Positions 25,835 through 34,297 of a stretch of DNA of 64,000 nucleotides are shown here, piece after piece; position 1 is the first letter of the stretch; each line of letters begins with the position of its first letter. The position numbers and the translations under genes are program-made. The notes beneath the pieces are model-generated. The model ran no database searches, was not told where the DNA came from, and saw nothing but the letters and a program-made list of their open reading frames with translations. The DNA lies in assembly GCF_000378205.1 (NCBI RefSeq), contig NZ_KB899421.1, positions 52,920-116,919 of the forward strand, written 5' to 3'. Source of the DNA: Sediminispirochaeta bajacaliforniensis DSM 16054. Lineage in GTDB: Bacteria > Spirochaetota > Spirochaetia > DSM-16054 > Sediminispirochaetaceae.

Positions 25835-27337
25835 ATGCTTAACGTCGATGCGCAACGGCTTGAGACCCTCATTGAGATCAATGAGCTTATTAATACGGAT
25901 TTTCAGGATAGTCGTTCCCTCCTGACGAGAATACTCGAGTCAGCCACACGGCTGACTGGAGGGGAGGCTTCTTCACTTCTTCTTTTACATCCGGCAAATC
26001 GTAAACTCTATTTTGAAATAGCCTTGGGAGCGAAGGGCCCCGAAATGAAACGGTTTAGTCTCGATCTGGGAGAAGGGATTGCCGGTTGGGTTGCACAGCA
26101 TAACCGATCGCTCATGGTAAATGACGTTGAAAATGACAAACGTTTTTTTGCGCAGATAAGTAAAACGATTGGATTTAAAACCGATTCAATTCTTGCCGTT
26201 CCGATGCGACTTCGGGAACAGTGTATCGGTGTCATCGAAATTGTCAACAGAAAAGAAGGAAATGCCTTTTCCCAAGATGATTTGCAGTGGCTCGAGGTCT
26301 TTGCTAATCAGGCTGCCTTAGCCATCCAAAATGCAAAAGAGTACCAAAAGCTTCTTGAAGAGGTACAGCAACTGCGCCATAAGGTTGATGATAGCACCGA
26401 ATTCCATCATTTCATCGGTACCAGTAATCTCATTCGGGAAAAACTTGAGCTTGCACGAAGAATCGGTGCAACAGAATCCTCTGTCCTTCTTATAGGAGAA
26501 AGCGGAAGCGGAAAAGAGCTGTTTGCAGAACGGATACATCTTGAAAGCATGCGTAGAGAAAAACCCTTCATACGAGTCAATTGTGCAGCTCTTCCTGAAC
26601 ATCTTCTCGAAAGTGAATTATTCGGTCATGTAAAGGGTGCCTTTACCGATGCATCGAAAGAACGCATAGGGAGATTTGAACTTGCCGACGGCGGAACCAT
26701 TTTTCTGGACGAAGTAGGGGAACTGCCTCTTTCGGTTCAGGCTAAGCTCCTGAGGGTGATTCAGCATCAGGTTTTCGAAAAGGTCGGCAGCAGTGAACCA
26801 TGCAGGGTTGATACACGGATCATTGCGGCTACCAATAGAAATCTCGAAGAGGCAATGGATAAGGGCTTATTTCGGCAGGATCTTTATTACCGTCTTAATG
26901 TGCTTCCTTTCGTCGTTCCTCCCTTAAGGGATCGACCAGAGGATATCCCCGTACTGGCCGATTATTTTTTTAGAAAGACAAAGCGGGAACTCGGGCGTAC
27001 CGTCTCGGGATTTTCGGCAGAAGCGATGGATGCCCTGCTTTCCTACCGGTGGCCGGGGAACGTCCGGGAATTGGAAAATGTCGTTGAACGCGCCATTGTT
27101 ATCTCTACCCACGAGTTGATACGCCCGGAGGATCTTATGTTGCCGGGCTCATCATCTCTTACCCCCGATGCCTATGCAGGAAGCAGCTTAAAGGAGGCTG
27201 TCCTTCAGTTTAAGCGACATTTCATTACCAAAGCATTGGAAGAACATAACTGGAACCAGACCGATACCGCAAAAGCGGTGGGAATACAAAGAACATATTT
27301 ATCCAAACTGATAAAGGAACTGGAAATCTCTCGATAG
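25835..27337 (+). CDS. GAF-domain sigma-54-dependent activator
   Basis: 500 residues: a GAF sensor domain (about 25-170), an AAA+ sigma-54 activator domain (about 190-425) and a C-terminal Fis-type helix-turn-helix (about 450-500, NWNQTDTAKAVGIQRTYLSKLI). Walker A GESGSGKE is at 221-228 and Walker B TIFLDEVGELP at about 288-298. The loop that contacts sigma-54 reads GAFTDA (268-273) instead of GAFTGA, so the second Gly is Asp. The HTH is intact. The ligand of GAF is unknown. AGAAGG lies only one or two bases ahead of the ATG, so the start context is poor. No sigma-54 -24/-12 promoter was identified nearby. Confidence 0.88.
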   Translation: MLNVDAQRLETLIEINELINTDFQDSRSLLTRILESATRLTGGEASSLLLLHPANRKLYFEIALGAKGPEMKRFSLDLGEGIAGWVAQHNRSLMVNDVENDKRFFAQISKTIGFKTDSILAVPMRLREQCIGVIEIVNRKEGNAFSQDDLQWLEVFANQAALAIQNAKEYQKLLEEVQQLRHKVDDSTEFHHFIGTSNLIREKLELARRIGATESSVLLIGESGSGKELFAERIHLESMRREKPFIRVNCAALPEHLLESELFGHVKGAFTDASKERIGRFELADGGTIFLDEVGELPLSVQAKLLRVIQHQVFEKVGSSEPCRVDTRIIAATNRNLEEAMDKGLFRQDLYYRLNVLPFVVPPLRDRPEDIPVLADYFFRKTKRELGRTVSGFSAEAMDALLSYRWPGNVRELENVVERAIVISTHELIRPEDLMLPGSSSLTPDAYAGSSLKEAVLQFKRHFITKALEEHNWNQTDTAKAVGIQRTYLSKLIKELEISR

Positions 27338-27361
27338 ATCAAAGGAGCAGATAGTAGGATC

Positions 27362-28045
27362 ATGGCAAAGAGCTACGATGAAAAAACAGCAACAAGTACA
27401 TCCGCGAAGATTGCATCCGGGTTACACAAATACCGCAAGGTAATTCTCTACACGCTTATCGCCGTTGTGGCAATTCTTGCAGTCTTGGCGATTGCTTCGA
27501 TACTTAAGCAGCGAAAAACCGATGCGGGAACCATAGTCGCCGAAGAGCTTCAGGAAAGCTATGCAAAGTGGCTTCAGGCTTCCGACGATGAAAAGGCTTC
27601 TCTCGAGAAAGAGGTTCTCGACAAGGCAGACGCTATCAAGGCAAAATACCGCGGGACCTTTCCCCATCAGCGGGCGCTCCTGGTATTGGGAAACCTTGCC
27701 TTTGAAAAGAGCCAGTGGGATGATGCGCAAAAGGATTTCGCCCAACTTGCTAAGGAATATCCCAAAAGTTACCTTGCCCCTGTTGCTCTTATGAACCAGG
27801 CGGCTGCACTTGAAGAGGCCGGCAAGAATAAAGAGGCGGTCGAAATTTACCAGAAAGTCTTTGACACATATAAAGAAACTAGTCCCGATGCACCGCGGGC
27901 TCTTTTTTCCATTGCAAGACTCTATGAAACCACCGGACAGAACGAGGCTGCCCTTGATGCCTACAGGGAAGTCGCCGACAGCTTCCCTGACAGTGATTGG
28001 ACAAAACTATCCAGGGATCGTATAATCTACCTGGAAACACATTAG
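27362..28045 (+). CDS. Membrane-anchored TPR protein (YfgM-like)
   Basis: 227 residues. A 25-residue charged cytoplasmic lead is followed by one transmembrane helix (about 29-50, VILYTLIAVVAILAVLAIAS). The helical periplasmic domain has TPR motifs (QRALLVLGNLAFEKSQWDDAQKDF, APVALMNQAAALEEAGKNKEAVEIY, ARLYETTGQNEAALDAYREV). The layout matches the YfgM/CpoB-like group of periplasmic chaperone or scaffold proteins. An AAAGGAG site precedes the ATG. It sits between the activator and the adenylate cyclase, with a gap of 19 bases to the latter. Confidence 0.75.
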   Translation: MAKSYDEKTATSTSAKIASGLHKYRKVILYTLIAVVAILAVLAIASILKQRKTDAGTIVAEELQESYAKWLQASDDEKASLEKEVLDKADAIKAKYRGTFPHQRALLVLGNLAFEKSQWDDAQKDFAQLAKEYPKSYLAPVALMNQAAALEEAGKNKEAVEIYQKVFDTYKETSPDAPRALFSIARLYETTGQNEAALDAYREVADSFPDSDWTKLSRDRIIYLETH

Positions 28046-28064
28046 TGGTGGGAGGCAGCGCAAA

Positions 28065-30446
28065 ATGAAAACCGCAAGAAAGCGTTTACCATTTTTCGAA
28101 ACCCGTTTCTTCGGTTTTTTCATTGCGCTGCTTGTCGTTGTTTTTTTCGCACTTATTAATAATTACACCTCGTTTTTCAGTAATATCGAAGATAAGGTCC
28201 TTGATCTGCATTTTCGTTACAAAGATGTCTACGAAAACAAAAGCAGACAGGAAGGGGTGTATGAAGTAGCCGAGAATCCGAATATCAATAAAGACATTCT
28301 TATTGTCGGTATCGATTTTCGTACCCTTAACAGGTTGGGCCGTTGGCCCTTTCCCCGTTATACCCATGCAGCGCTTTTAAACACCTTTTCGCGTATTCAG
28401 GACCAAAGTCAGAGGGAGAGGTCGGTCTTTCTGGATATCTTTTTCAACGAACCTGCGGACAATGCCATAGACGACGTTATTCTCCTTGAAAGCATGGGAG
28501 AAAACGGCAGGGTCTTTCTCGAGACCTTGATGGACGAGGTCCCGCCTCCGAAGGAAGATGCGACAGAGCTTTTCGAACGACAAAACACCCTCATTCAAAC
28601 CCACGGGTCAATTAATAATATCCAAGGTGATTGGAAGTCGATGATCAGCTTTCCGGGCCTCCAGCCTCCGTTGCGCCCTTATGGAAGGAAGGCCGCAGGA
28701 TTCGGCCATGCAAACTACCTTAAAGATGCCGATGAGGTATTCAGACGGCAGCCTTTAATCGTAAAATCATCCCAGCTGCTTGAGGAAATTCCACTTCAGA
28801 ATATAACACCGGGATTTTCTGTGGATGAGGACCACTTCCAGCGACTGGCGTGGACCGATGAAACTGGTGGGCAGCATAATATACCGTACCCCATCACCGA
28901 AAAAGTACTTGAAAAGATTTCTGCCGAGATCGATGCAAAATCACCCAAACGAGTAGTGGACAACGATGGGGACGGAGAACCGGACGAGAGCTATTCCATC
29001 GTAAAGCTTTATCAGGATCGTTTTCTGCCTTCTATAACCCTTTCCCTGGCGCTCAACTATTTCAATAAGCGGATTGACGACATCGATATTGTCCTCGGGA
29101 AACAGATTCATATTCCCCAGCCTCAGTACTTCGATGCGGAAAAAAATATCTGGGTTCCTTATCAAATGCTTCTTAAACCGGCTCTCTACGATGCGGATGG
29201 GAATGAGGTCGAAGCTGCAGAAACAAAGGTTCTTCGTGATATAAACATTCCGATAGATAGAGACGGGAACATGCTGATCAACTTTATGGGCTTTCCCAGT
29301 TTTGCCACTACCGGATCACGTCAAACCTTCCCTGTGCGTTCTTATTCCGCCTATGCCTCAAATCCTCCGGGGCTTGATCCGGTAAAATGGCCGAGAACAA
29401 GAGCCCTTACCAATAAGATCGTCATGGTTGGAGCCTTTGCCCGCGGGATTGCGGACGACGAAAAACCGACCCCCTTCGGCCTGATGTATGGTGTAGAGAT
29501 CCATGCAAACGCCCTCAATACCATTCTCATGAATAAATTCATCCATAGCGTGCCGTTTTGGGTCAACCTTCTGGTCTTGGTCGCAATGGTATTTCTGGTG
29601 AGTCTGCTCAGCTCCAGATTTTCGACAATCTGGGCCTTTATAGCCTTGCTTCTGCTGGTCGCATCCCTCTTTATTACCGCTTCGATCCTTTTCGATCGCA
29701 GTGCCCTTCTTCTTGAATTCACCACACCGGCCCTTGCCTCGCTTTTCGCCTTCCTTTCCATTATTGCCTACAGGGCAATGACGGAAGAGAAGGATAAACG
29801 ACGCATCAGATCGATGTTCGGAACCTATGTCAGTCCCAAGGTCGTCGATCAAATTCTTACCAATCCCCCCGAGCTCGGTGGGGTGGACAAAGAGCTGACC
29901 GTCTTTTTTTCCGATATACGAGGCTTCACCACCATCAGTGAAAGCATGACACCGCAGGAGCTGGTAAAAATTCTCAACCGCTACCTTACGGCCATGACCG
30001 ATATTGTTTTGGAACACGAGGGGACCTTGGATAAGTACGAAGGTGATGCCATCATGTGTTTCTGGGGTGCTCCGGTATCTCAGAGCGACCATGCCCTACG
30101 GGCCTGCAAATGTGCGGTTCAGCAGCTTGAGGCCCTTAAAAAGCTGAATGCACAGCTGCCGGAATCGCAGCGGATCGATATCGGGATAGGTATCAACTCG
30201 GGAATCATGACTGTCGGTAATATGGGAAGTACTCAGCGTATGGACTATACCCTTATCGGGGATAACGTCAATCTGGGCGCACGGCTTGAGGGTACGAACA
30301 AAGCCTACCACACAAACATTATCATCAGCGAATACACCTACGGCCTCGTTAAGGACCACGTTATTGCCCGTGAACTTGACAATATCAGGGTTAAGGGTAA
30401 AAACAAGCCGGTACTTATTTATGAACTCATTGATTATCTGGAGTAA
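28065..30446 (+). CDS. CHASE2-domain class III adenylate/guanylate cyclase
   Basis: 793 residues: an N-terminal helix (about 12-30), a large extracytoplasmic CHASE2 sensor (about 35-480, with VGIDFRTLNRLGRWPFPRY), three membrane helices (about 496-570) and a cytoplasmic cyclase catalytic domain (about 600-790). Catalytic features are intact: metal Asp in FFSDIRGFT (about 613-620), second metal Asp in KYEGDAIMCFWGAP, base-recognition MDYTLIGDNVNLGARLE, and VKGKNKPVLIYEL. It should therefore make cAMP (or cGMP) in response to a periplasmic signal. An EF-hand-like acidic loop, DNDGDGEPDE at 299-308, is embedded in the sensor. GGGAGG precedes the ATG. Confidence 0.9.
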   Translation: MKTARKRLPFFETRFFGFFIALLVVVFFALINNYTSFFSNIEDKVLDLHFRYKDVYENKSRQEGVYEVAENPNINKDILIVGIDFRTLNRLGRWPFPRYTHAALLNTFSRIQDQSQRERSVFLDIFFNEPADNAIDDVILLESMGENGRVFLETLMDEVPPPKEDATELFERQNTLIQTHGSINNIQGDWKSMISFPGLQPPLRPYGRKAAGFGHANYLKDADEVFRRQPLIVKSSQLLEEIPLQNITPGFSVDEDHFQRLAWTDETGGQHNIPYPITEKVLEKISAEIDAKSPKRVVDNDGDGEPDESYSIVKLYQDRFLPSITLSLALNYFNKRIDDIDIVLGKQIHIPQPQYFDAEKNIWVPYQMLLKPALYDADGNEVEAAETKVLRDINIPIDRDGNMLINFMGFPSFATTGSRQTFPVRSYSAYASNPPGLDPVKWPRTRALTNKIVMVGAFARGIADDEKPTPFGLMYGVEIHANALNTILMNKFIHSVPFWVNLLVLVAMVFLVSLLSSRFSTIWAFIALLLLVASLFITASILFDRSALLLEFTTPALASLFAFLSIIAYRAMTEEKDKRRIRSMFGTYVSPKVVDQILTNPPELGGVDKELTVFFSDIRGFTTISESMTPQELVKILNRYLTAMTDIVLEHEGTLDKYEGDAIMCFWGAPVSQSDHALRACKCAVQQLEALKKLNAQLPESQRIDIGIGINSGIMTVGNMGSTQRMDYTLIGDNVNLGARLEGTNKAYHTNIIISEYTYGLVKDHVIARELDNIRVKGKNKPVLIYELIDYLE

Positions 30447-31242
30447 GGCCTCAAGAAAACGGGCCACTGCTCTATATGGTCTTTTCATTGCACTTCTTAC
30501 TCTGCTTTTTACCAACTGCGGAATCCCTACGGTTGTCTATCTGGAAGCGCCGGACAAAATCGGTAGCGGAACCGTAGGGTTTTATCATGCCGATACAAAC
30601 AACCCTGATATCTTTCAGGGCTACGAGATTTTTTACTGCTTTTACGATCCGAGCAATCCGCCGGTTTCCTCGACGAGCTCAAGCAGCGCATGGGAGTCCT
30701 ACGCCGAAAAGTATCTTACCAATTCGGTGTTGATCAATCCCGACAACAAGCTTATGGCGTATAGCTATGACTCCGGTCTTTCTCATAATATTCGCCGCGC
30801 CTACAATAAAGATTTCACAGATAACGATACAACAGAGGGGGAGTATATTTCGGTATCAATTCCTGTCGATCCCACTACGGTTTCTTCCTCCGGCGGAGAT
30901 ACAATTCGGTTTATTTTATTAGACTCTGGCAGTACTTATTCACTGTATGCATATACTGGGACGACAGGAGAATCAGCGGCAAACGTAATTGGAGTCTCGT
31001 CATTTATCAGCAGTCTGTCACTTTATCGGAAAGTGTATACTGACAGCGATAAAGATACCCTTGAAATTAAGGATTTTTTTACTGTAAGTGCGAACGATGA
31101 TGACTGTCCGGTTTCAAGTGGTAGTGTTAGTGTAGCATTTTTTGCCGTAGCTACGGGGTTCGATAGTTCTTCAACCAGCAGAATTGTAAGTGATATTACC
31201 TTTATCGGGACATATTCTTCTATTTCGACGAGTAGTAGTTAG
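30421..31242 (+). CDS. Ser-rich lipoprotein of unknown function
   Basis: 273 residues from the ATG at 30421, which overlaps the end of the cyclase gene by 26 bases. The open frame extends further upstream, but only within the cyclase coding region. The N-terminus has a basic lead, a hydrophobic core (LYGLFIALLTLLF) and a lipobox-like TNC, giving lipidation near residue 32. The mature part is rich in Ser, Thr, Tyr and Asp, with two poly-Ser patches. It reads as beta-sheet, like other spirochaetal surface lipoproteins. I do not recognise a family. Overlap with the cyclase suggests co-expression. Confidence 0.65.
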   Translation: MNSLIIWSKASRKRATALYGLFIALLTLLFTNCGIPTVVYLEAPDKIGSGTVGFYHADTNNPDIFQGYEIFYCFYDPSNPPVSSTSSSSAWESYAEKYLTNSVLINPDNKLMAYSYDSGLSHNIRRAYNKDFTDNDTTEGEYISVSIPVDPTTVSSSGGDTIRFILLDSGSTYSLYAYTGTTGESAANVIGVSSFISSLSLYRKVYTDSDKDTLEIKDFFTVSANDDDCPVSSGSVSVAFFAVATGFDSSSTSRIVSDITFIGTYSSISTSSS

Positions 31243-31288
31243 CTTTTCTAAATGTCAATTTTTCTTACCAGGGGGTTTCGGTACTATC

Positions 31289-31594
31289 ATGTTTGATTAT
31301 TATCTTCTTATCGGCCTTATCTATACGATTATAGGATTCTTCTTTGCGCTTCTCTATTATTTTGTCTTCAAAAAGCCGATCTTCGGACGTTTCGTAGGTG
31401 CACTTATTGTGGCGTTGGTCGGATCTTTTTTCGGCGGGGTTGTTGAGTATCTTTTTTCCGATCTTATACATTCGCTTACCAATTTTGCCGGAGTAGTGAA
31501 TATTTTTCCGCCGATCATCGTGTCTATCATCTTCCTTCAGATCTTCTCCAGTGTGGGTGCAGGGAAGAAGAATCGTGATAAAGAAGATAGATAA
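31289..31594 (+). CDS. Small three-helix membrane protein
   Basis: 101 residues from the ATG at 31289, with AGGGGG at 31270-31275 a little far upstream. There are three hydrophobic segments, about 3-25, 35-58 and 72-92, and a short basic tail (GKKNRDKEDR). The pattern FGRFVGALIVALVGSFFGG resembles small GlsB/YeaQ-type membrane proteins, but the similarity is too loose to name it. It ends 14 bases before the response regulator and could share its transcript. Confidence 0.55.
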   Translation: MFDYYLLIGLIYTIIGFFFALLYYFVFKKPIFGRFVGALIVALVGSFFGGVVEYLFSDLIHSLTNFAGVVNIFPPIIVSIIFLQIFSSVGAGKKNRDKEDR

Positions 31595-31608
31595 TCCCTG
31601 GAGGGGGC

Positions 31609-33234
31609 TTGTTTAGATTAGTCATAGCAGATGATGAACATAGGGTTTGTCAGCTCATCCAAAATATAATTCCCTGGAATGATTACCAAGTCCAAGTTTC
31701 CGGTACGGCGTATAACGGGATCGATGCATTTCGGCTGATTCAGGAAGTTCAACCTGATATTGTGATAACAGACATCCGTATGCCCGGATATGATGGGATA
31801 ACCCTCATCGGTAAAAGTAAAGCGCTCTATCCCGATATCAGTTTCATTATCGTGAGCGGTTACAGAGATTTCGAATATGCACAAAGTGCTCTTAAGTTCG
31901 GGGCGGATGATTATCTTCTCAAGCCGATATCTGGTGAAGAAATAAAACGAATCATCATGAAGGTAATCGCCAAGAAACTGGAACAAGAAGAAAAATATCA
32001 ACATGAAAACAGGCTCCAGAATGAACTTCTCAAGAGCAGAGAGACCTTACGAAAACAGTTTGCAAAGGACCTTATCGATAGGGAATGTCGTGTTGATAAA
32101 AACGCTTTATCCGATGTTCAGGATCACTACCTCATTCGATTCCAAAGTCCCTACTTCCAAGTGCTTATCGTTCGGCTGGACAATCTTGAGCCGTTGCAAG
32201 ATTATGAACCCGATAGGGTCATCGATACAATACGAGAAAAAGTTGAGATTGCCGCCTCAGCATGTTTAGGGGAGATGGTTCATGAAGTATTTTGTACCTT
32301 CACCGGTTTTAGCATTATCTACATCCTGAATATCAAAGAGAATAACGGCCTATCCTATAGAGATGAAGAAGAGCTCTTTGAAGCAGCATCCCAGAAACTT
32401 ACGGAATATGGCAAATGGAAGGTTTCCATCTGTATCGGTAGACCCGTTCACGCATTTGAGAGGCTTTCCGATAGTTATGCCGATGCTCTCCTTGCATTAC
32501 GACAACGTATTTTTCATGTTGCAAGAAAAATTTATCACTCGAACTATGTGTCCGACGTTGAAAAAGAACTTCTCAAGTTCGATCTTCCTGGTTTTGAAAA
32601 AAGAGTTACCACCATATTGAGTAATGAAGATCTCTCTCAGATAAGAAACGGTTTTGAAGAATTGTTCTCTTCGACACCGATTTTTCACCGTATATTCAAC
32701 CCCGATACGCTTCAATACCTGTGTATCTACGTAACTGACTCCGTTGTCAAAAAGCTCCAAGCCATGGGTAGTGATGAAGAGGTCGTTTTATCCATTAGAA
32801 AAAAAGCAGGGCTCATACTTGACGTATCATGTAGCATCGAGCTTTTGTTCACTCGGTTGATCAATCTTTATGTCCAGGTACTTGAAAATATCCTTACCTC
32901 AAAGCGGATCCAGGCCTATAAGCCGATCAGAATCGCAATTGAATATATTGAAAAACACCATGCCGAAAGCATAGATTTGAATTTAGTTGCAAAAGAAGCA
33001 GGATTCAATCCCATCTATTTCAGTTCATTATTCAAAAAAGAGACTGGTATAAATTTCAAAGACTATATCCAGCAAAAGAGAATCGAAACGGCTAAGGAGC
33101 TGCTTTTATCAAGCAACCAGACCATAATGGCAATCAGCGAGAAAGTTGGGTATAAGGATGTTCGGTATTTCAGTAAGATATTTACAAAGATAGTCGGTAT
33201 CAAACCTCATATGTACCGAAAAATCTATGGCTAA
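31609..33234 (+). CDS. YesN-type response regulator with AraC DNA-binding domain
   Basis: 541 residues starting at a TTG (31609), supported by GGAGGGGG directly upstream and by the correct receiver N-terminus MFRLVIADDEHRVCQLI. The receiver domain (1-125) has acidic pocket D8/D9, phosphoacceptor D55 in VITDIRMPGYDG and the Lys in DDYLLKPIS. A helical middle section (about 130-430) follows, then two AraC helix-turn-helices (about 440-541, EAGFNPIYFSSLFKKETG and SEKVGYKDVRYFSKIF). This architecture typically controls carbohydrate uptake genes. It overlaps the kinase gene by 8 bases, so the two form a two-component pair. Confidence 0.92.
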   Translation: MFRLVIADDEHRVCQLIQNIIPWNDYQVQVSGTAYNGIDAFRLIQEVQPDIVITDIRMPGYDGITLIGKSKALYPDISFIIVSGYRDFEYAQSALKFGADDYLLKPISGEEIKRIIMKVIAKKLEQEEKYQHENRLQNELLKSRETLRKQFAKDLIDRECRVDKNALSDVQDHYLIRFQSPYFQVLIVRLDNLEPLQDYEPDRVIDTIREKVEIAASACLGEMVHEVFCTFTGFSIIYILNIKENNGLSYRDEEELFEAASQKLTEYGKWKVSICIGRPVHAFERLSDSYADALLALRQRIFHVARKIYHSNYVSDVEKELLKFDLPGFEKRVTTILSNEDLSQIRNGFEELFSSTPIFHRIFNPDTLQYLCIYVTDSVVKKLQAMGSDEEVVLSIRKKAGLILDVSCSIELLFTRLINLYVQVLENILTSKRIQAYKPIRIAIEYIEKHHAESIDLNLVAKEAGFNPIYFSSLFKKETGINFKDYIQQKRIETAKELLLSSNQTIMAISEKVGYKDVRYFSKIFTKIVGIKPHMYRKIYG

Positions 33235-34297
33235 AGCACGTAGGGCCGTTAACCGAACCATCGCTGCCGCTTTATTGTGTCATCTTTCGTGTATTTTGTT
33301 TCTTACGCTCGTCTTGATTGTCTCCTTTGTTTTCGATTTTTTTCATTGTATACTTGGTCTAACCTTCAGAGCCCTGTTTATCGTATTATACCTCTACTGT
33401 CTTGCCTCTTTTATTAAACATGTGTATTCGCCGTTGAAAAAAGTCGAAGAAGCAATGGAACAATTATCAAGAGAGGAGGACACCGACATTTTTCGAGTCT
33501 TTGAGATCGATTCAAATGATTCAGGGGGTGCACTTTCAACCCATTTTGCCGAGCTTATACAACTTCTTAAAGAGTCTCTTAATCGAGAATATACGGCCGA
33601 TATCCTTAAAAAAGAGGCTGAACTTAACGCCTTACAAAGCCAGATAAATCCGCATTTTCTGTATAATGTCTTGGATGCCATCCGCGGACACGCCTTAACC
33701 GAGGGCGTTACGGAAATTGCCGATATGACTGAAGCCCTTTCAAAATTATTTCGCTATAGCGTCAGCCATTGGGAAAGCGAGGTTACCCTTGACCGTGAAC
33801 TGGTGAATGTGCAGAACTATTTTAAAATTCAGCAATACCGGTTCAACAACAAATTCGATTTACGCATACTGATAGAAGATAACGAAGAGGATACCCTCTC
33901 TTGCTATATTCCAAAACTAACACTCCAACCTATTATTGAGAATGCAATCTATCATGGGCTTGAAATGAAAATGGACAGGGGATTGGTAACGATACGAACC
34001 AAATTGGCGGAAAAGCTACTCTTAATCGAGATTAGCGATGATGGGGTAGGTGTCGAACCAGGCTTGCTTGAGAAGATAAATAATTCCTTTAAAGCGTGGA
34101 ATACCATCAAAATGAAAGGCAAAGAAACAGGCGGCAGCGGGATCGCCCTTACAAATGTAAATAGTCGTATAAAGATGATGTATGGAGAAGAGTATGGACT
34201 CTATATGTACAGCACCCAGAATATAGGATCAATGATAGAAATTTTGCTTCCAATCAGCGGACAGGAGGAAAAAGAAAGGACAGAGAGCGGTGGGTGA
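33227..34297 (+). CDS. LytS/YesM-type histidine kinase lacking a periplasmic sensor
   Basis: 356 residues. Two membrane helices (about 12-37 and 41-65) are separated by only a few residues, then a short cytoplasmic linker, the His_kinase block QSQINPHFLYNVLDAIRG with phosphoacceptor H143, and a GHKL ATPase domain (N box ENAIYHGLEMK, G boxes DDGVGV and GGSGIALTNVNSRI). YesM proteins normally carry a large periplasmic dCACHE-like domain between the helices, and none exists here. The kinase must therefore sense through its membrane part or a partner protein. It overlaps the regulator upstream and the ABC-like gene downstream by 8 bases each. Confidence 0.9.
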   Translation: MAKARRAVNRTIAAALLCHLSCILFLTLVLIVSFVFDFFHCILGLTFRALFIVLYLYCLASFIKHVYSPLKKVEEAMEQLSREEDTDIFRVFEIDSNDSGGALSTHFAELIQLLKESLNREYTADILKKEAELNALQSQINPHFLYNVLDAIRGHALTEGVTEIADMTEALSKLFRYSVSHWESEVTLDRELVNVQNYFKIQQYRFNNKFDLRILIEDNEEDTLSCYIPKLTLQPIIENAIYHGLEMKMDRGLVTIRTKLAEKLLLIEISDDGVGVEPGLLEKINNSFKAWNTIKMKGKETGGSGIALTNVNSRIKMMYGEEYGLYMYSTQNIGSMIEILLPISGQEEKERTESGG

